DNA of 64,000 nt from an uncultured Clostridia bacterium (GTDB taxonomy: Bacteria; Bacillota; Clostridia; Christensenellales; Borkfalkiaceae): NCBI GenBank assembly GCA_944354125.1, contig CALVPT010000001.1:124001-188000 (forward strand), in the 5' to 3' direction. Position numbers and translations under genes: made by a program. Position 1 is the first letter of the stretch; each line of letters opens with the position of its first letter. Of this stretch, positions 19,640 through 27,951 are shown piece by piece. The notes below the pieces were generated by a model. It saw only the letters and a list, made by a program, of their open reading frames with translations, was not told the origin of the DNA and made no database searches.

Positions 19640-21313
19640 TCAAAGCCAGATTAGGTTGTTGAGGGCATATTTTTTATCGCATATAACGGTAATAGTCCTG
19701 CAACCGTCAAAGTTTTCAAGGGCTATGCCTTCGGAGTTTTTGAAGAACTTGCTTTCAAGCACTATCTTCTGCCAAACGCCGCCGACCAGCCTTATAATCG
19801 CGCTGTAACAGACCGCCTTTTCTCCGCTTACGAGGTAAACCTTGCATATGCCGTCCTCCTCTGGGCAGATATCGAAACGCAGAATGCTGTCCCCGTCGGG
19901 CGCAAACTGAGGGCTGTAAGAGCGCGTAGTGAAAAGTCCGTAGGGCGAATATATGCCCTTGAGACCGTTTTCGGTAATTATTGTCGGCTCATAGTCAGAA
20001 TCGGTCATAAACATGCCGCCGACTGCACGCGAAGAAAGGTCCGCCGCGCCGAAGCTGTTGCTGCCGCGCACGGAATAGAGAATCTTGCTCTTCGTTCGGC
20101 TGTTGCGGAACTTACCGCTGACCTTTTTTACGGCAAGTTTTGACCACATAGTAAAGCCGTTGGAATATACGGCATAGCCGAGCACGAACAAAAGCTTGGT
20201 ATTTTCGTACAGGTTCATGAAGAACTCGCGACAATTTTCGCCTAAATTGCGCTTGAAGGGAATTTTTGCCCAGCTGCGCAGAGCCGACTCCACGCAGTCC
20301 TCGGCGACATATACGCCGCACTCCTCCAGAACGCCCTTTTCGTCGCACTCCGCCCTTATGACGAGGTTGAACTCCTCGTCGACGACTACGCTTATGTCTA
20401 CGGGCTTGGGAATGAACACCTGCCTGCCCTTGACGAATCCGTCGAGGTACATAAACATATCCTTGGTAGAGCGGTTGTCTATGCGGCAATCGCAGTTAAC
20501 CGAATAGGTTATCGCGCTCTGCACCTGATAGTCGGGATTTATTCTCGAGAAGGTATCGTATGCCCTGTCGTAGTCGAACGCATAATCGTTTGTAGTGCAG
20601 AGCATGAGAACGGGACACCTTATATAGGGCGCATATGCCTGAGAATCGATTCCGGCTACGAATCTGTAACGCTCGTCGTCGAACTGGGGCGGCTCGGCAT
20701 TGGAGAATTTGCCGTAGCCCTCGTATGCCTTCCAGCCGCAGGCGCTGACCACAACGGCGCAGGCAAACTTTTCGGCAACAGCCAGCTTCCAGGCGATTTC
20801 TCCGCCGTCGCGTATGCCCACAAGTCCGATATTGTCGTTGCCGAGGCGCGCGGCGAGATATTTCCTCGCATAGATTCCCACCGCCGTCCATTCATACCAC
20901 GCCGTCTTATCGGCGCTTTCGTCGACGTACTGCTTATAGCGCGAACTCTGCGCGTCGTTAGCATACGAAACTACCGAAGGATAGCGCGTATACTCTTCCG
21001 CCCCCTCGCGCTCGCCGGCATAGTCAACCTGCAAAACGGTATAGCCCTTTTCGACGAATAGTTTTAAAAGGTCCTCTCTTATGGGTTGTCTGCTGTCGCC
21101 GAGAATGAGCACGCCGTCCAGCGAGGGCGCGGCGGCGGTCGACGCGAGCACGCCGAATATGGTCACTCTGCCTTCGCCCGTGTCCCTGCCTGCAAAACTC
21201 ACCCTTTCATACCTTATGCCGTCCTCTATCTTTTCGCCGAGCGAACGGTGCATAAGGGTAAGGCTCGAGTCAAAATTTTTCCATATGGCAAGAGGTGTTA
21301 AGATGTTTGACAA
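19640..21313 (-). CDS. Alpha/beta-hydrolase-like protein with degenerate catalytic site
   Basis: A 557-residue protein. Residues about 30-300 resemble the acetyl-xylan-esterase/PhoPQ-regulated branch of alpha/beta hydrolases, and the C-terminal about 250 residues look like beta-rich accessory domains. At the nucleophile elbow the sequence is LVGIRDGGE, placing Arg168 where Ser stands in GxSxG. The acid-like TTNDYAFDYDR is kept (Asp243). The usual N-x-x-H near residue 276 reads NCDCRI, with no histidine. It may be a pseudo-enzyme. The start is TTG at 21311-21313 with AAGGAG 6 bases upstream. No signal peptide. Biological role unknown. Confidence 0.6.
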   Translation of the reverse strand: MSNILTPLAIWKNFDSSLTLMHRSLGEKIEDGIRYERVSFAGRDTGEGRVTIFGVLASTAAAPSLDGVLILGDSRQPIREDLLKLFVEKGYTVLQVDYAGEREGAEEYTRYPSVVSYANDAQSSRYKQYVDESADKTAWYEWTAVGIYARKYLAARLGNDNIGLVGIRDGGEIAWKLAVAEKFACAVVVSACGWKAYEGYGKFSNAEPPQFDDERYRFVAGIDSQAYAPYIRCPVLMLCTTNDYAFDYDRAYDTFSRINPDYQVQSAITYSVNCDCRIDNRSTKDMFMYLDGFVKGRQVFIPKPVDISVVVDEEFNLVIRAECDEKGVLEECGVYVAEDCVESALRSWAKIPFKRNLGENCREFFMNLYENTKLLFVLGYAVYSNGFTMWSKLAVKKVSGKFRNSRTKSKILYSVRGSNSFGAADLSSRAVGGMFMTDSDYEPTIITENGLKGIYSPYGLFTTRSYSPQFAPDGDSILRFDICPEEDGICKVYLVSGEKAVCYSAIIRLVGGVWQKIVLESKFFKNSEGIALENFDGCRTITVICDKKYALNNLIWL

Positions 21314-21323
21314 CTTATACTCC

Positions 21324-23993
21324 TTATACCGAAACCGTTACGGTTGAACCGTGCGTTTCGGTAGCTTTGTTTACTGTAATTTTACTGTCTATCCTGTGTT
21401 TGAGTTCCTCCACGTGGCTGATTATGCCTATCGTGAAGTCCGAACTTCTCAGCTTTTCTAGCGTATCCATGACCGTATCGACCAGACTTTCGTCCAGCGT
21501 TCCGAATCCCTCGTCAAGGAAGAAGAACTCAATCGAGCGCATAGAACTTCTGCATATCGAGGAGGACAGCGCCAGAGCGAGCGAAAGCGAAACGAGGAAC
21601 GTCTCGCCGCCCGAAAGGGTATTTACTCCCCTCAGTTTTCCGCCGTTGAAGTTGTCGGCTACGTAGAACGTATCGGTATATGTAAGATAATACCTGCCCT
21701 GCGTGAGTTTGAGGAGCATTGCAGATGCCGACTTGGAGATATCCGAAAGATATTCGCCTGCAATGTATTCGAGGAATTTGTTGCCCTTTACCAGCTCTTT
21801 GAGCTGCGATACAAGCTCCTTCCTTCTGAGCTTTTTGTTGAGTTCGACCTCTATGAGCTTCTTTCTCTCCAGCTTTTTTCTGCTCTCCGACAGTCTGGCC
21901 TCCACGACTTTCTGCTCAGCGTGGCGCTCCTTGACCTGCTCTTTGAGTTCCCTCTGCCGAGATAAGGCCGCGTTAAGCTGTTCCTCGGTTACCGTGTCCG
22001 CGCCCTTTTTGAGCAGAAGTTCGTCCCTCCTCGAAGAAAGGGCAATCTTCTTTTCGTCATATGCCTTCAGCTCTGCCTCGGCATCGCCGTATGCGGAAAT
22101 CTCCGCGACGATTGCGCGGCAAGCAGCTATGTCCGCGTATCCGCCTTCACTGAGCGCCTTGTCGATTTCCTCTTGAATGGTCTTTATCTCCTCTTCGGAA
22201 GATGCGAGTTTTGTACGGCACTCGCTGAGCGATATCTGCGTGTTCTGCACGTCCTTTCTCGCCTTGTCGACTATCTGAATCTGTTCGTCGCGTTCGCGCC
22301 TTGCACGTGAAAGGCCGCTCTTAAGCTTTTCTATTTCGCCGCCGTAGTCGCTCACGCCCTCTCCGAAAACGCTCCCGAGCTTCTTTTTTATTGCGCTCAG
22401 CCGTTCGGACGCCTGTTCGCCCTCTCTCTTTATGGCTTCGCAGTCTCCCGATGCTATGGCAAGTTCCTTTTCGGACACAGCCAATGCGTCCTTTGCTTTA
22501 TCGCGCTGAGCAGTCAGCTTTTCCTTAAGTTTCGACAGTCTGTCTACCTCTTCGAGCTCCTTTTTGACGTCGAAGCTGACTATGCAGGTCGAACTTATGA
22601 GCGTCTTATAGTAGTTCATTCTGTCCGTAAGTTCTTCCCTTACGTAGGCATACAGCGGACTCTTGTCGTCGTAGCCCTTTATGCTCTCCCTGAGCTCTCC
22701 CAGATACACGAGCTGGGAGGTATATTCATTTCTTAATATTCCCGGCTTGAAACGTCCCTCGATTATGTCCGCAAGTTCGGGGACCCGACAGTTATCCAGC
22801 TCGCCCTGCGCTGCCGCAAGCTGACTTTCGGCGCGCTCTCTCTTTTCCCTAACCGACTTAGACCTCATCGCCGCGCGCTGATAGTCGTCCCTGAGCTTTT
22901 TAAGCTTTGACTCTGCCGCCCTGAGTTCTTCCAGGTCGCCCAGCGCCGAATTGAACACGGCAAGCTTTGCGGTGAGTTGCTCTATCAGCTTGTCGCTTTC
23001 CGCCCTTTTGTCCTGTTTTATGAGCTCGTCGAGCGCGTTTTCAGCGTTTTTAAGCTGACTTTCAAGCACAGAACGCCTCTTATCCTCCTGCGTACGCGCG
23101 TCGGTCAGGCGGTTGCGCTTTGCATCGAGTTCGCAGATATGCCTGCAGGACGGCGCGCTCTTTATCACAGAGCGGAGCTTCTCCATCTCTGCGCTCCTCG
23201 CTTGGCTTTCAGAAAGTTTCTTTTCGACGGATGCAAGCTCGGCTATGACCTCGTACGCCGCCTTAAGCTTATCGGCAAGTTTATCGGCCGCCTCCGACTC
23301 CTTTTCGAGTGCTATAAGTTGCTCCGAAAGCCGGCTGCAACTCTCTGAAAGTGAGCCTATTAGCTCCTCTGTGACCTCCGAAAGTACGTCGTATTGCGCC
23401 TTTACGGCATTTAAATCGCTGTCGGCGGCGCTTTCTGCGGCGTTAATTTTATCCCTCAGTCCGTCGCCGAACCTCCCGAGGGAAAACAGCCTTTCGATGA
23501 GTTTGAAACGCTCGGCAGGCGAACTTTTGACGAACTGCGCGAATTCGCCCTGGGGAAGGGCTATGCACTTTCTGAAATCTTCCGCGCTGAGCCCCAGAAT
23601 GTTCTCTATTTTTGCGTTCACGGAAGTCGTGTTGTCGGCAATGCATCGCTCGCCGTCGCCGTCTTTGACGTAGAGCATAGCCTTGCCGAGACCGCTCTTT
23701 TTCTTGATGGAGCGCTCGACCCTGTACACTTCGCGTTTGCCGTTTATGAGTATGTTGAACGAGAACTCGACCTCAGCCTGCTCACAGTTATAGTTTATTA
23801 TATCCGTCTTTTTTTTGCTTCTGTCGACGTCGCCGTACAGGGCAAAATTGATGCTGTCCAAAATGGTGCTCTTACCGCTGCCCGTATCGCCGAAAATGCC
23901 GAAAAGGCCGCCTGCGGTGAGCTTTTCGAAGTCAATTACCGCCGTAGAGGAAAAGCTGTTGACTCCGTTGAATTTTAACTTTAAAGGCTTCAT
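21324..23993 (-). CDS. sbcC: SbcC/Rad50-type nuclease ATPase subunit
   Basis: SMC-like partner of SbcD that opens hairpins and processes DNA ends. The 889 residues have Walker A GIFGDTGSGKSTILDSIN, long coiled coils rich in E, K and R, the signature LSGGETFLVSLSLALALSSS and Walker B FFFLDEGFGTLDES. The apex (about residues 400-480) lacks the CxxC zinc hook and instead has a less charged segment. The ATG overlaps the sbcD stop by 4 bp. It is shorter than typical SbcC (about 1000-1100). Confidence 0.92.
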   Translation of the reverse strand: MKPLKLKFNGVNSFSSTAVIDFEKLTAGGLFGIFGDTGSGKSTILDSINFALYGDVDRSKKKTDIINYNCEQAEVEFSFNILINGKREVYRVERSIKKKSGLGKAMLYVKDGDGERCIADNTTSVNAKIENILGLSAEDFRKCIALPQGEFAQFVKSSPAERFKLIERLFSLGRFGDGLRDKINAAESAADSDLNAVKAQYDVLSEVTEELIGSLSESCSRLSEQLIALEKESEAADKLADKLKAAYEVIAELASVEKKLSESQARSAEMEKLRSVIKSAPSCRHICELDAKRNRLTDARTQEDKRRSVLESQLKNAENALDELIKQDKRAESDKLIEQLTAKLAVFNSALGDLEELRAAESKLKKLRDDYQRAAMRSKSVREKRERAESQLAAAQGELDNCRVPELADIIEGRFKPGILRNEYTSQLVYLGELRESIKGYDDKSPLYAYVREELTDRMNYYKTLISSTCIVSFDVKKELEEVDRLSKLKEKLTAQRDKAKDALAVSEKELAIASGDCEAIKREGEQASERLSAIKKKLGSVFGEGVSDYGGEIEKLKSGLSRARRERDEQIQIVDKARKDVQNTQISLSECRTKLASSEEEIKTIQEEIDKALSEGGYADIAACRAIVAEISAYGDAEAELKAYDEKKIALSSRRDELLLKKGADTVTEEQLNAALSRQRELKEQVKERHAEQKVVEARLSESRKKLERKKLIEVELNKKLRRKELVSQLKELVKGNKFLEYIAGEYLSDISKSASAMLLKLTQGRYYLTYTDTFYVADNFNGGKLRGVNTLSGGETFLVSLSLALALSSSICRSSMRSIEFFFLDEGFGTLDESLVDTVMDTLEKLRSSDFTIGIISHVEELKHRIDSKITVNKATETHGSTVTVSV

Positions 23994-25138
23994 TCCTGCT
24001 CCGTAAGCTCAAGGAAAAGCGCCTTGAGTTCGTCTGTCGGAAGACAGCCGAATCTTAATTTATAGTATCCGTCGAACAGCTCGGATGCACTCTTGTCCTT
24101 TCTTGACTCCGTATAGCTGTCCGCCATACTGTCCTCCACCTGAGTCTTCAAGGAAATGAGATTGTCGCACTTATGCAGCTCCACCGTCTGGGAGTGGGTG
24201 AGCGGCTGAGAAAGGTTTAAAGTCAGCTCGGCATAGTCCGAGGGATACTTTTTTAAAAGCTCTATGCCCTCTTCCGCCGAATTTGCCTGAATCTTTACGA
24301 GATTTTTTATGCTCGTCAGCGCAATCTGTCTGAAATCTTTGACGCCGCCAGTGCCTAAGTCGAACACGTTTACTGACTTTTCGGCATTGCTCTCGTCGAA
24401 CGAAAAGCGCATAATTGCGCCGCTGTAATATGCGTTATCGCCTATCTTCTGTCTCTTGTGCAGGTGTCCGAGCGCACAATAGCTCTTGCTAGGCAACAGC
24501 TCTTTGGGCACGAGCCTGGCTCCACCCAGGTCAATCTCCCTCTCGGTATCGCCTGCCTTGCCGCCTGCAACGAATATGTGCGAAAGAAAGATTGACGGCA
24601 ACCCGTCCGCATTTCCCCTTTCGCCGAACTCTATCCATCTCTTCATTCTGTCGGAAAAGCTTTCGTCCGTCTTTTCCTCCTTAAAACGCGCCTCGTTGGG
24701 ATAGGGAAGAGTATTGACATATACCCTTTCGCCGACTGAATTTTCAAATATGACGTATCCCTTATCCGACTCAACGGGATAGCAGTTGCCCCTCCTCTGA
24801 CAGTCGACCTTTACCAGATTGTTGCCTATGATGTAAACGTTGTGCTTTTCGGCAAGCACTCTGCTCGCTGTAAGCCTTACATAGTCGTCGTGGTTGCCGC
24901 TTATTATGAGCACCGCGCATACCTCGGACAGTCTTTCCACCGCACTAAAAAATATTTCCTCGGCTTCGGCAGACGGCGTATAGGTGTCATAGACATCGCC
25001 TGCAACCAGACAGAGTTCTACCCCTTGATCGCGGCAGATTTGATATATTTCGTTGGTTGCGGCGCGGAACTCGTCATACCTGTCCCGTCCCATCAGTTTT
25101 TTGCCGATGTGCCAATCGGATGTGTGCAGTATCTTCAT
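23990..25138 (-). CDS. sbcD: SbcD/Mre11-type exonuclease subunit
   Basis: Metallophosphoesterase nuclease that works with SbcC. The 382 residues have the motifs LHTSDWHIGKKL, AGDVYDTYTP, ISGNHDDYV, LSHIFVAGG and ALGHLHKRQ, so the metal site looks intact. It is the first gene of the 13.7-kb operon ending at 11404, driven by the minus-strand promoter about 70 bp upstream. Confidence 0.95.
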   Translation of the reverse strand: MKILHTSDWHIGKKLMGRDRYDEFRAATNEIYQICRDQGVELCLVAGDVYDTYTPSAEAEEIFFSAVERLSEVCAVLIISGNHDDYVRLTASRVLAEKHNVYIIGNNLVKVDCQRRGNCYPVESDKGYVIFENSVGERVYVNTLPYPNEARFKEEKTDESFSDRMKRWIEFGERGNADGLPSIFLSHIFVAGGKAGDTEREIDLGGARLVPKELLPSKSYCALGHLHKRQKIGDNAYYSGAIMRFSFDESNAEKSVNVFDLGTGGVKDFRQIALTSIKNLVKIQANSAEEGIELLKKYPSDYAELTLNLSQPLTHSQTVELHKCDNLISLKTQVEDSMADSYTESRKDKSASELFDGYYKLRFGCLPTDELKALFLELTEQE

Positions 25139-25180
25139 TATGATATTAAAAATCAGAAATATTTATTTCAGTCAATGTAA

Positions 25181-25209
25181 TTGATTTTTTCTGCCCTTTG
25201 GCGTATAAT
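25181..25209 (+). promoter_or_regulatory. Sigma-A promoter of the dnaD-like gene
   Basis: TTGATT (25181-25186), a 17-base spacer and TATAAT (25204-25209), giving a leader of about 90 bases before the ATG at 25309. The -10 box sits in the same 18-bp palindrome as the opposite promoter, so RNA polymerase cannot occupy both at once. Confidence 0.75.
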
Positions 25210-25237
25210 TATATACGCTCTTTCAAGCAGGCGACAA
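25208..25237 (-). promoter_or_regulatory. Promoter of the sbcD operon, overlapping the divergent dnaD promoter
   Basis: Minus strand: TTGTCG (25232-25237), an 18-base spacer and TATAAT (25208-25213). The -10 region lies inside the palindrome GCGTATAATTATATACGC (25201-25218), which also supplies the -10 box of the divergent gene. Confidence 0.6.
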
Positions 25238-25308
25238 TATTCACTCTGACAAATATTATAGCCCACTTTTTGAGATAAATCAAGCATTACACGGGAGTTT
25301 TAGTCTTT

Positions 25309-26718
25309 ATGCCCTTTATTACGGTAGAGGATGAACTTGTAAAAAAGTCCGTCACGGACGTCGGAAATAAATTCATAACCAGGTATCTGCCCGAACTTGA
25401 CGCCATGGCGGTAAAAGTCTACCTGTTCGCCCTCTACATCTGCCAGAACGGGCAGAATTACTATACTTTCGGCGACTTTGCAAAAAAACTTAATATGGAC
25501 GAGGAGCAACTTGCAAAGTACTTCGAATACCTGGACGAATTTGAACTGATAGCCATTACCTCCTACACGCCGTTCGAAATAAAAATTCTGGATATCGACA
25601 ACCTCAGCGGCAAGCCCAAACGCCTGCATCCCGAAAAATATGAGGGACTTTATGAGGAGATTCAGGCGCTGATTGCAGGAAGAATGGTATCCCAGAACGA
25701 GTTCAGGGACTATCTGGTGCTTTTGGAGGACTACTCCTTCGAGAGAAATGCCCTCGTCATGATAATTTCATACTGCGTAAACTTAAAGGGCGACAAGATT
25801 TCGCCGGCATACATAAAAAAGGTGGCAACAAGCTTCGAACAGGAAGGTTGCACGACGGTTGCAAAAGTAGAGGAAAAACTCTCCTCCTACACCAACGCAA
25901 CGTCGGCACTTATTAGGCTGTTTGCCGTAATGGGAATAAAGAGACAGCCCGCCGTCGAGGACGGCGAACTCTACAACAAGTGGACGGGTCTGGGATTTTC
26001 CGACGACGCGCTCCTGTGCGCCGCTAAAATATTTAAGGCAAAATCACCAGAAAAGCTTGACAGAACAGTTCTCGAGCTGTACAAGAACAAGAAATTCGAC
26101 CCCGTGGAGATAGACGACTACCGCAAAAGCAGAGACTCGCTGTACAACGCGACTTACAGGATTGCGCGTTGCCTGGGCGTATATATGGAAGACCCCTCTC
26201 CCTATGTCGAAAATTATACGGTAAAGTGGTATTCCTATGGATTCGATGCCGAAACGCTTGAAAAGATTGCGACCTATTGTTTCCTTAACGGGCACAATAG
26301 TTTTGAAAAGACGGACGAATTCATATCAAAGCTGTATGAGGACGGCGTAGTCGACGACGACAGCGTAGCCGACCTCCTTGAGCGCCTTGCCGAGGACGAT
26401 AAGTTCATACGCAGAATTTTCTCCGCGTGCGGCCTCACGAGAAAGATCATTCCTCACGACAGACAGTTGCTTTCGCTGTGGCGTGGCTGGGGTTTCGGAG
26501 ACGATATGATTTTAGCCGCCGCACAGCGCGCGACTTCGGCAGGCAACCCCGTGGCATATATGAATAATATACTCTCTTCGTGGAAGAATTCGGGCATATT
26601 TACCTATGACAATATTCCGCCAGTTTGTCCGTCGCACAAAAATAAAAATAGAAATCTCGAGGAAGAATGGAGAGAGACACTTGCGTCTCTTAACATAACT
26701 TCCGAAAATAAGGATTGA
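25309..26718 (+). CDS. DnaD-family primosome protein with three DnaD-type repeats
   Basis: A 469-residue replication-initiation protein. The N-terminal part (about 1-130) looks like a winged-helix DnaD domain (KVYLFALYICQNG, TFGDFAKKLNM). It is followed by three repeats of the DnaD C-terminal type, recognisable as YNKWTGLGFSDDALLCAA, VKWYSYGFDAETLEKIA and LLSLWRGWGFGDDMILAAA. DnaD proteins remodel origin DNA and help load the helicase. GGGAG lies 11 bases before the ATG. The next gene follows 2 bp after the stop. Confidence 0.85.
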   Translation: MPFITVEDELVKKSVTDVGNKFITRYLPELDAMAVKVYLFALYICQNGQNYYTFGDFAKKLNMDEEQLAKYFEYLDEFELIAITSYTPFEIKILDIDNLSGKPKRLHPEKYEGLYEEIQALIAGRMVSQNEFRDYLVLLEDYSFERNALVMIISYCVNLKGDKISPAYIKKVATSFEQEGCTTVAKVEEKLSSYTNATSALIRLFAVMGIKRQPAVEDGELYNKWTGLGFSDDALLCAAKIFKAKSPEKLDRTVLELYKNKKFDPVEIDDYRKSRDSLYNATYRIARCLGVYMEDPSPYVENYTVKWYSYGFDAETLEKIATYCFLNGHNSFEKTDEFISKLYEDGVVDDDSVADLLERLAEDDKFIRRIFSACGLTRKIIPHDRQLLSLWRGWGFGDDMILAAAQRATSAGNPVAYMNNILSSWKNSGIFTYDNIPPVCPSHKNKNRNLEEEWRETLASLNITSENKD

Positions 26719-26720
26719 TT

Positions 26721-27302
26721 ATGACTCCATTAACCCCTGAAGATATCTTAACATATATATATAAAATTCAACTAAATTTTGATAACTCCTATCAAACAAG
26801 TAGTATTAATGAACGGAAACTTTTAATTTCAAGCTGGTATGAAATTCTTTGCAAATATCCGAAGGAAATATGCGACAAAGCAATAACAAATACACTTCGA
26901 AAGGCAAGTTTTGCCCCACGCATTGGCGATATAGTTAACGAGATTGAAAACATTCTCAATGCCGACTCGAAGAGCGACGAAGAGCTGTGGGCTGAACTTA
27001 TGAATGTGACGGCGAAAGTCTATGACATATCGAGGTATCTGAAATACGAACAGTACTTCAAAAATGCGACGTCAAAACTCCGCGATATCTATGAAGGGCT
27101 GAGCGGCGAACTTAAGCTGTATGTGGTCAACATCTCCACCCTCATTGAAATTTCAGAATTGCCCCGTGAAAGTCTGCCCTATGAAAAGGCGAGATTTTTT
27201 AAACAGATGCCAGTGCTAAGGCGGCATGCCGAGGAAAAACAGACGGCAAAAAAGCTTCTTGAAAGCATCTCAGAGGTCAAAAAATTGCCCGACAATAAGT
27301 AG
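26721..27302 (+). CDS. G39P-like helicase loader/inhibitor protein
   Basis: A 193-residue protein whose N-terminal region (WYEILCKYPKEICDKAI, then RIGDIVNEIENIL) resembles the phage SPP1 G39P loader-and-inhibitor family that binds replicative helicase. The C-terminal half is helical and unassigned. The ATG at 26721 is chosen over the TTG at 26715 because AAGGA ends 6 bases before it. It lies in the position where Clostridia usually encode the AAA+ loader after dnaD, and no P-loop is present. Family assignment is moderate. Confidence 0.65.
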   Translation: MTPLTPEDILTYIYKIQLNFDNSYQTSSINERKLLISSWYEILCKYPKEICDKAITNTLRKASFAPRIGDIVNEIENILNADSKSDEELWAELMNVTAKVYDISRYLKYEQYFKNATSKLRDIYEGLSGELKLYVVNISTLIEISELPRESLPYEKARFFKQMPVLRRHAEEKQTAKKLLESISEVKKLPDNK

Positions 27303-27312
27303 TCGCAAGCTC

Positions 27313-27395
27313 TATGGCAGGGAATTTCCCTGCCATAATATCGTGCGGCAAGGCGCATTTATCCATATTATTCAGGCGCCTTTCGGCTTTGTTTT
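27313..27395 (+). terminator. Hairpins after the dnaD-loader operon
   Basis: A 25-bp palindrome (27313-27337, TATGGCAGGGAA and its complement around one T) has no U-tract. A second stem AAGGCGC/GCGCCTT (27350-27356 with 27376-27382) is followed by a T-rich run ending GTTTT. Together they probably end the transcript, though neither is a strong textbook terminator. Confidence 0.45.
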
Positions 27396-27445
27396 ATAGG
27401 TTAAAAAATAAGTCGCAAAATTTTGATTTTCCCCATTAAAATGAA

Positions 27446-27474
27446 TTGACAATATACGGGATTTTAAATATAAT
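27446..27474 (+). promoter_or_regulatory. Consensus sigma-A promoter of tRNA-Thr
   Basis: TTGACA (27446-27451), exactly 17 bases, TATAAT (27469-27474): a perfect consensus promoter 18 bases before the tRNA 5' end. Confidence 0.9.
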
Positions 27475-27492
27475 ATTTGAGTAAGTTGAAAC

Positions 27493-27568
<76 letters not shown>

Positions 27569-27573
27569 TTATA

Positions 27574-27608
27574 ACCCTTCTGTAACAAAATACAGAAGGG
27601 TATTTTCT
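27574..27608 (+). terminator. Terminator of tRNA-Thr
   Basis: An 11-bp stem ACCCTTCTGTA/TACAGAAGGGT (27574-27584 with 27591-27601) followed by ATTTTCTT. Confidence 0.9.
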
Positions 27609-27716
27609 TAGCTGCTCACCGTATCACCGAAATGACGTGACGCTATTGCGCCTGCGGCGAACAATAGCTGTTCCGTCGCTGCGCTCCTTACAAATCCGGT
27701 TAGCAGCTCCATTATA

Positions 27717-27752
27717 ACCCTTCTGTAAAAAAATACAGAAGGGTCTTTTTTT
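27717..27752 (+). terminator. Duplicated copy of the tRNA-Thr terminator
   Basis: The same 11-bp stem in the second 143-bp unit (27717-27744), here followed by CTTTTTTT, a better U-tract than in the first copy. Confidence 0.85.
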
Positions 27753-27905
27753 AGCTGCTCACCGTATCACCGAAATGACGTGACGCTATTGCGCCTGCGG
27801 CGAACAATAGCTGTTCCGTCGCTTGTGCTCCATAAAATCCCGCTCTGAATAAGATTGCGGTGCGGCTAATTGTCCTGTAGACTGAGAAAATCGATATAAA
27901 ATGAT

Positions 27906-27932
27906 GGCGCCGTGACCTTGGGTCACGGCGCC
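27906..27932 (-). terminator. Terminator of the repeat-protein gene
   Basis: A perfect 12-bp stem GGCGCCGTGACC/GGTCACGGCGCC with a 3-base loop, 20 bases past the minus-strand stop codon. The U-tract on the minus strand is short (ATTTTATA). Confidence 0.75.
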
Positions 27933-27951
27933 TGTTATTGACTTTACACAT

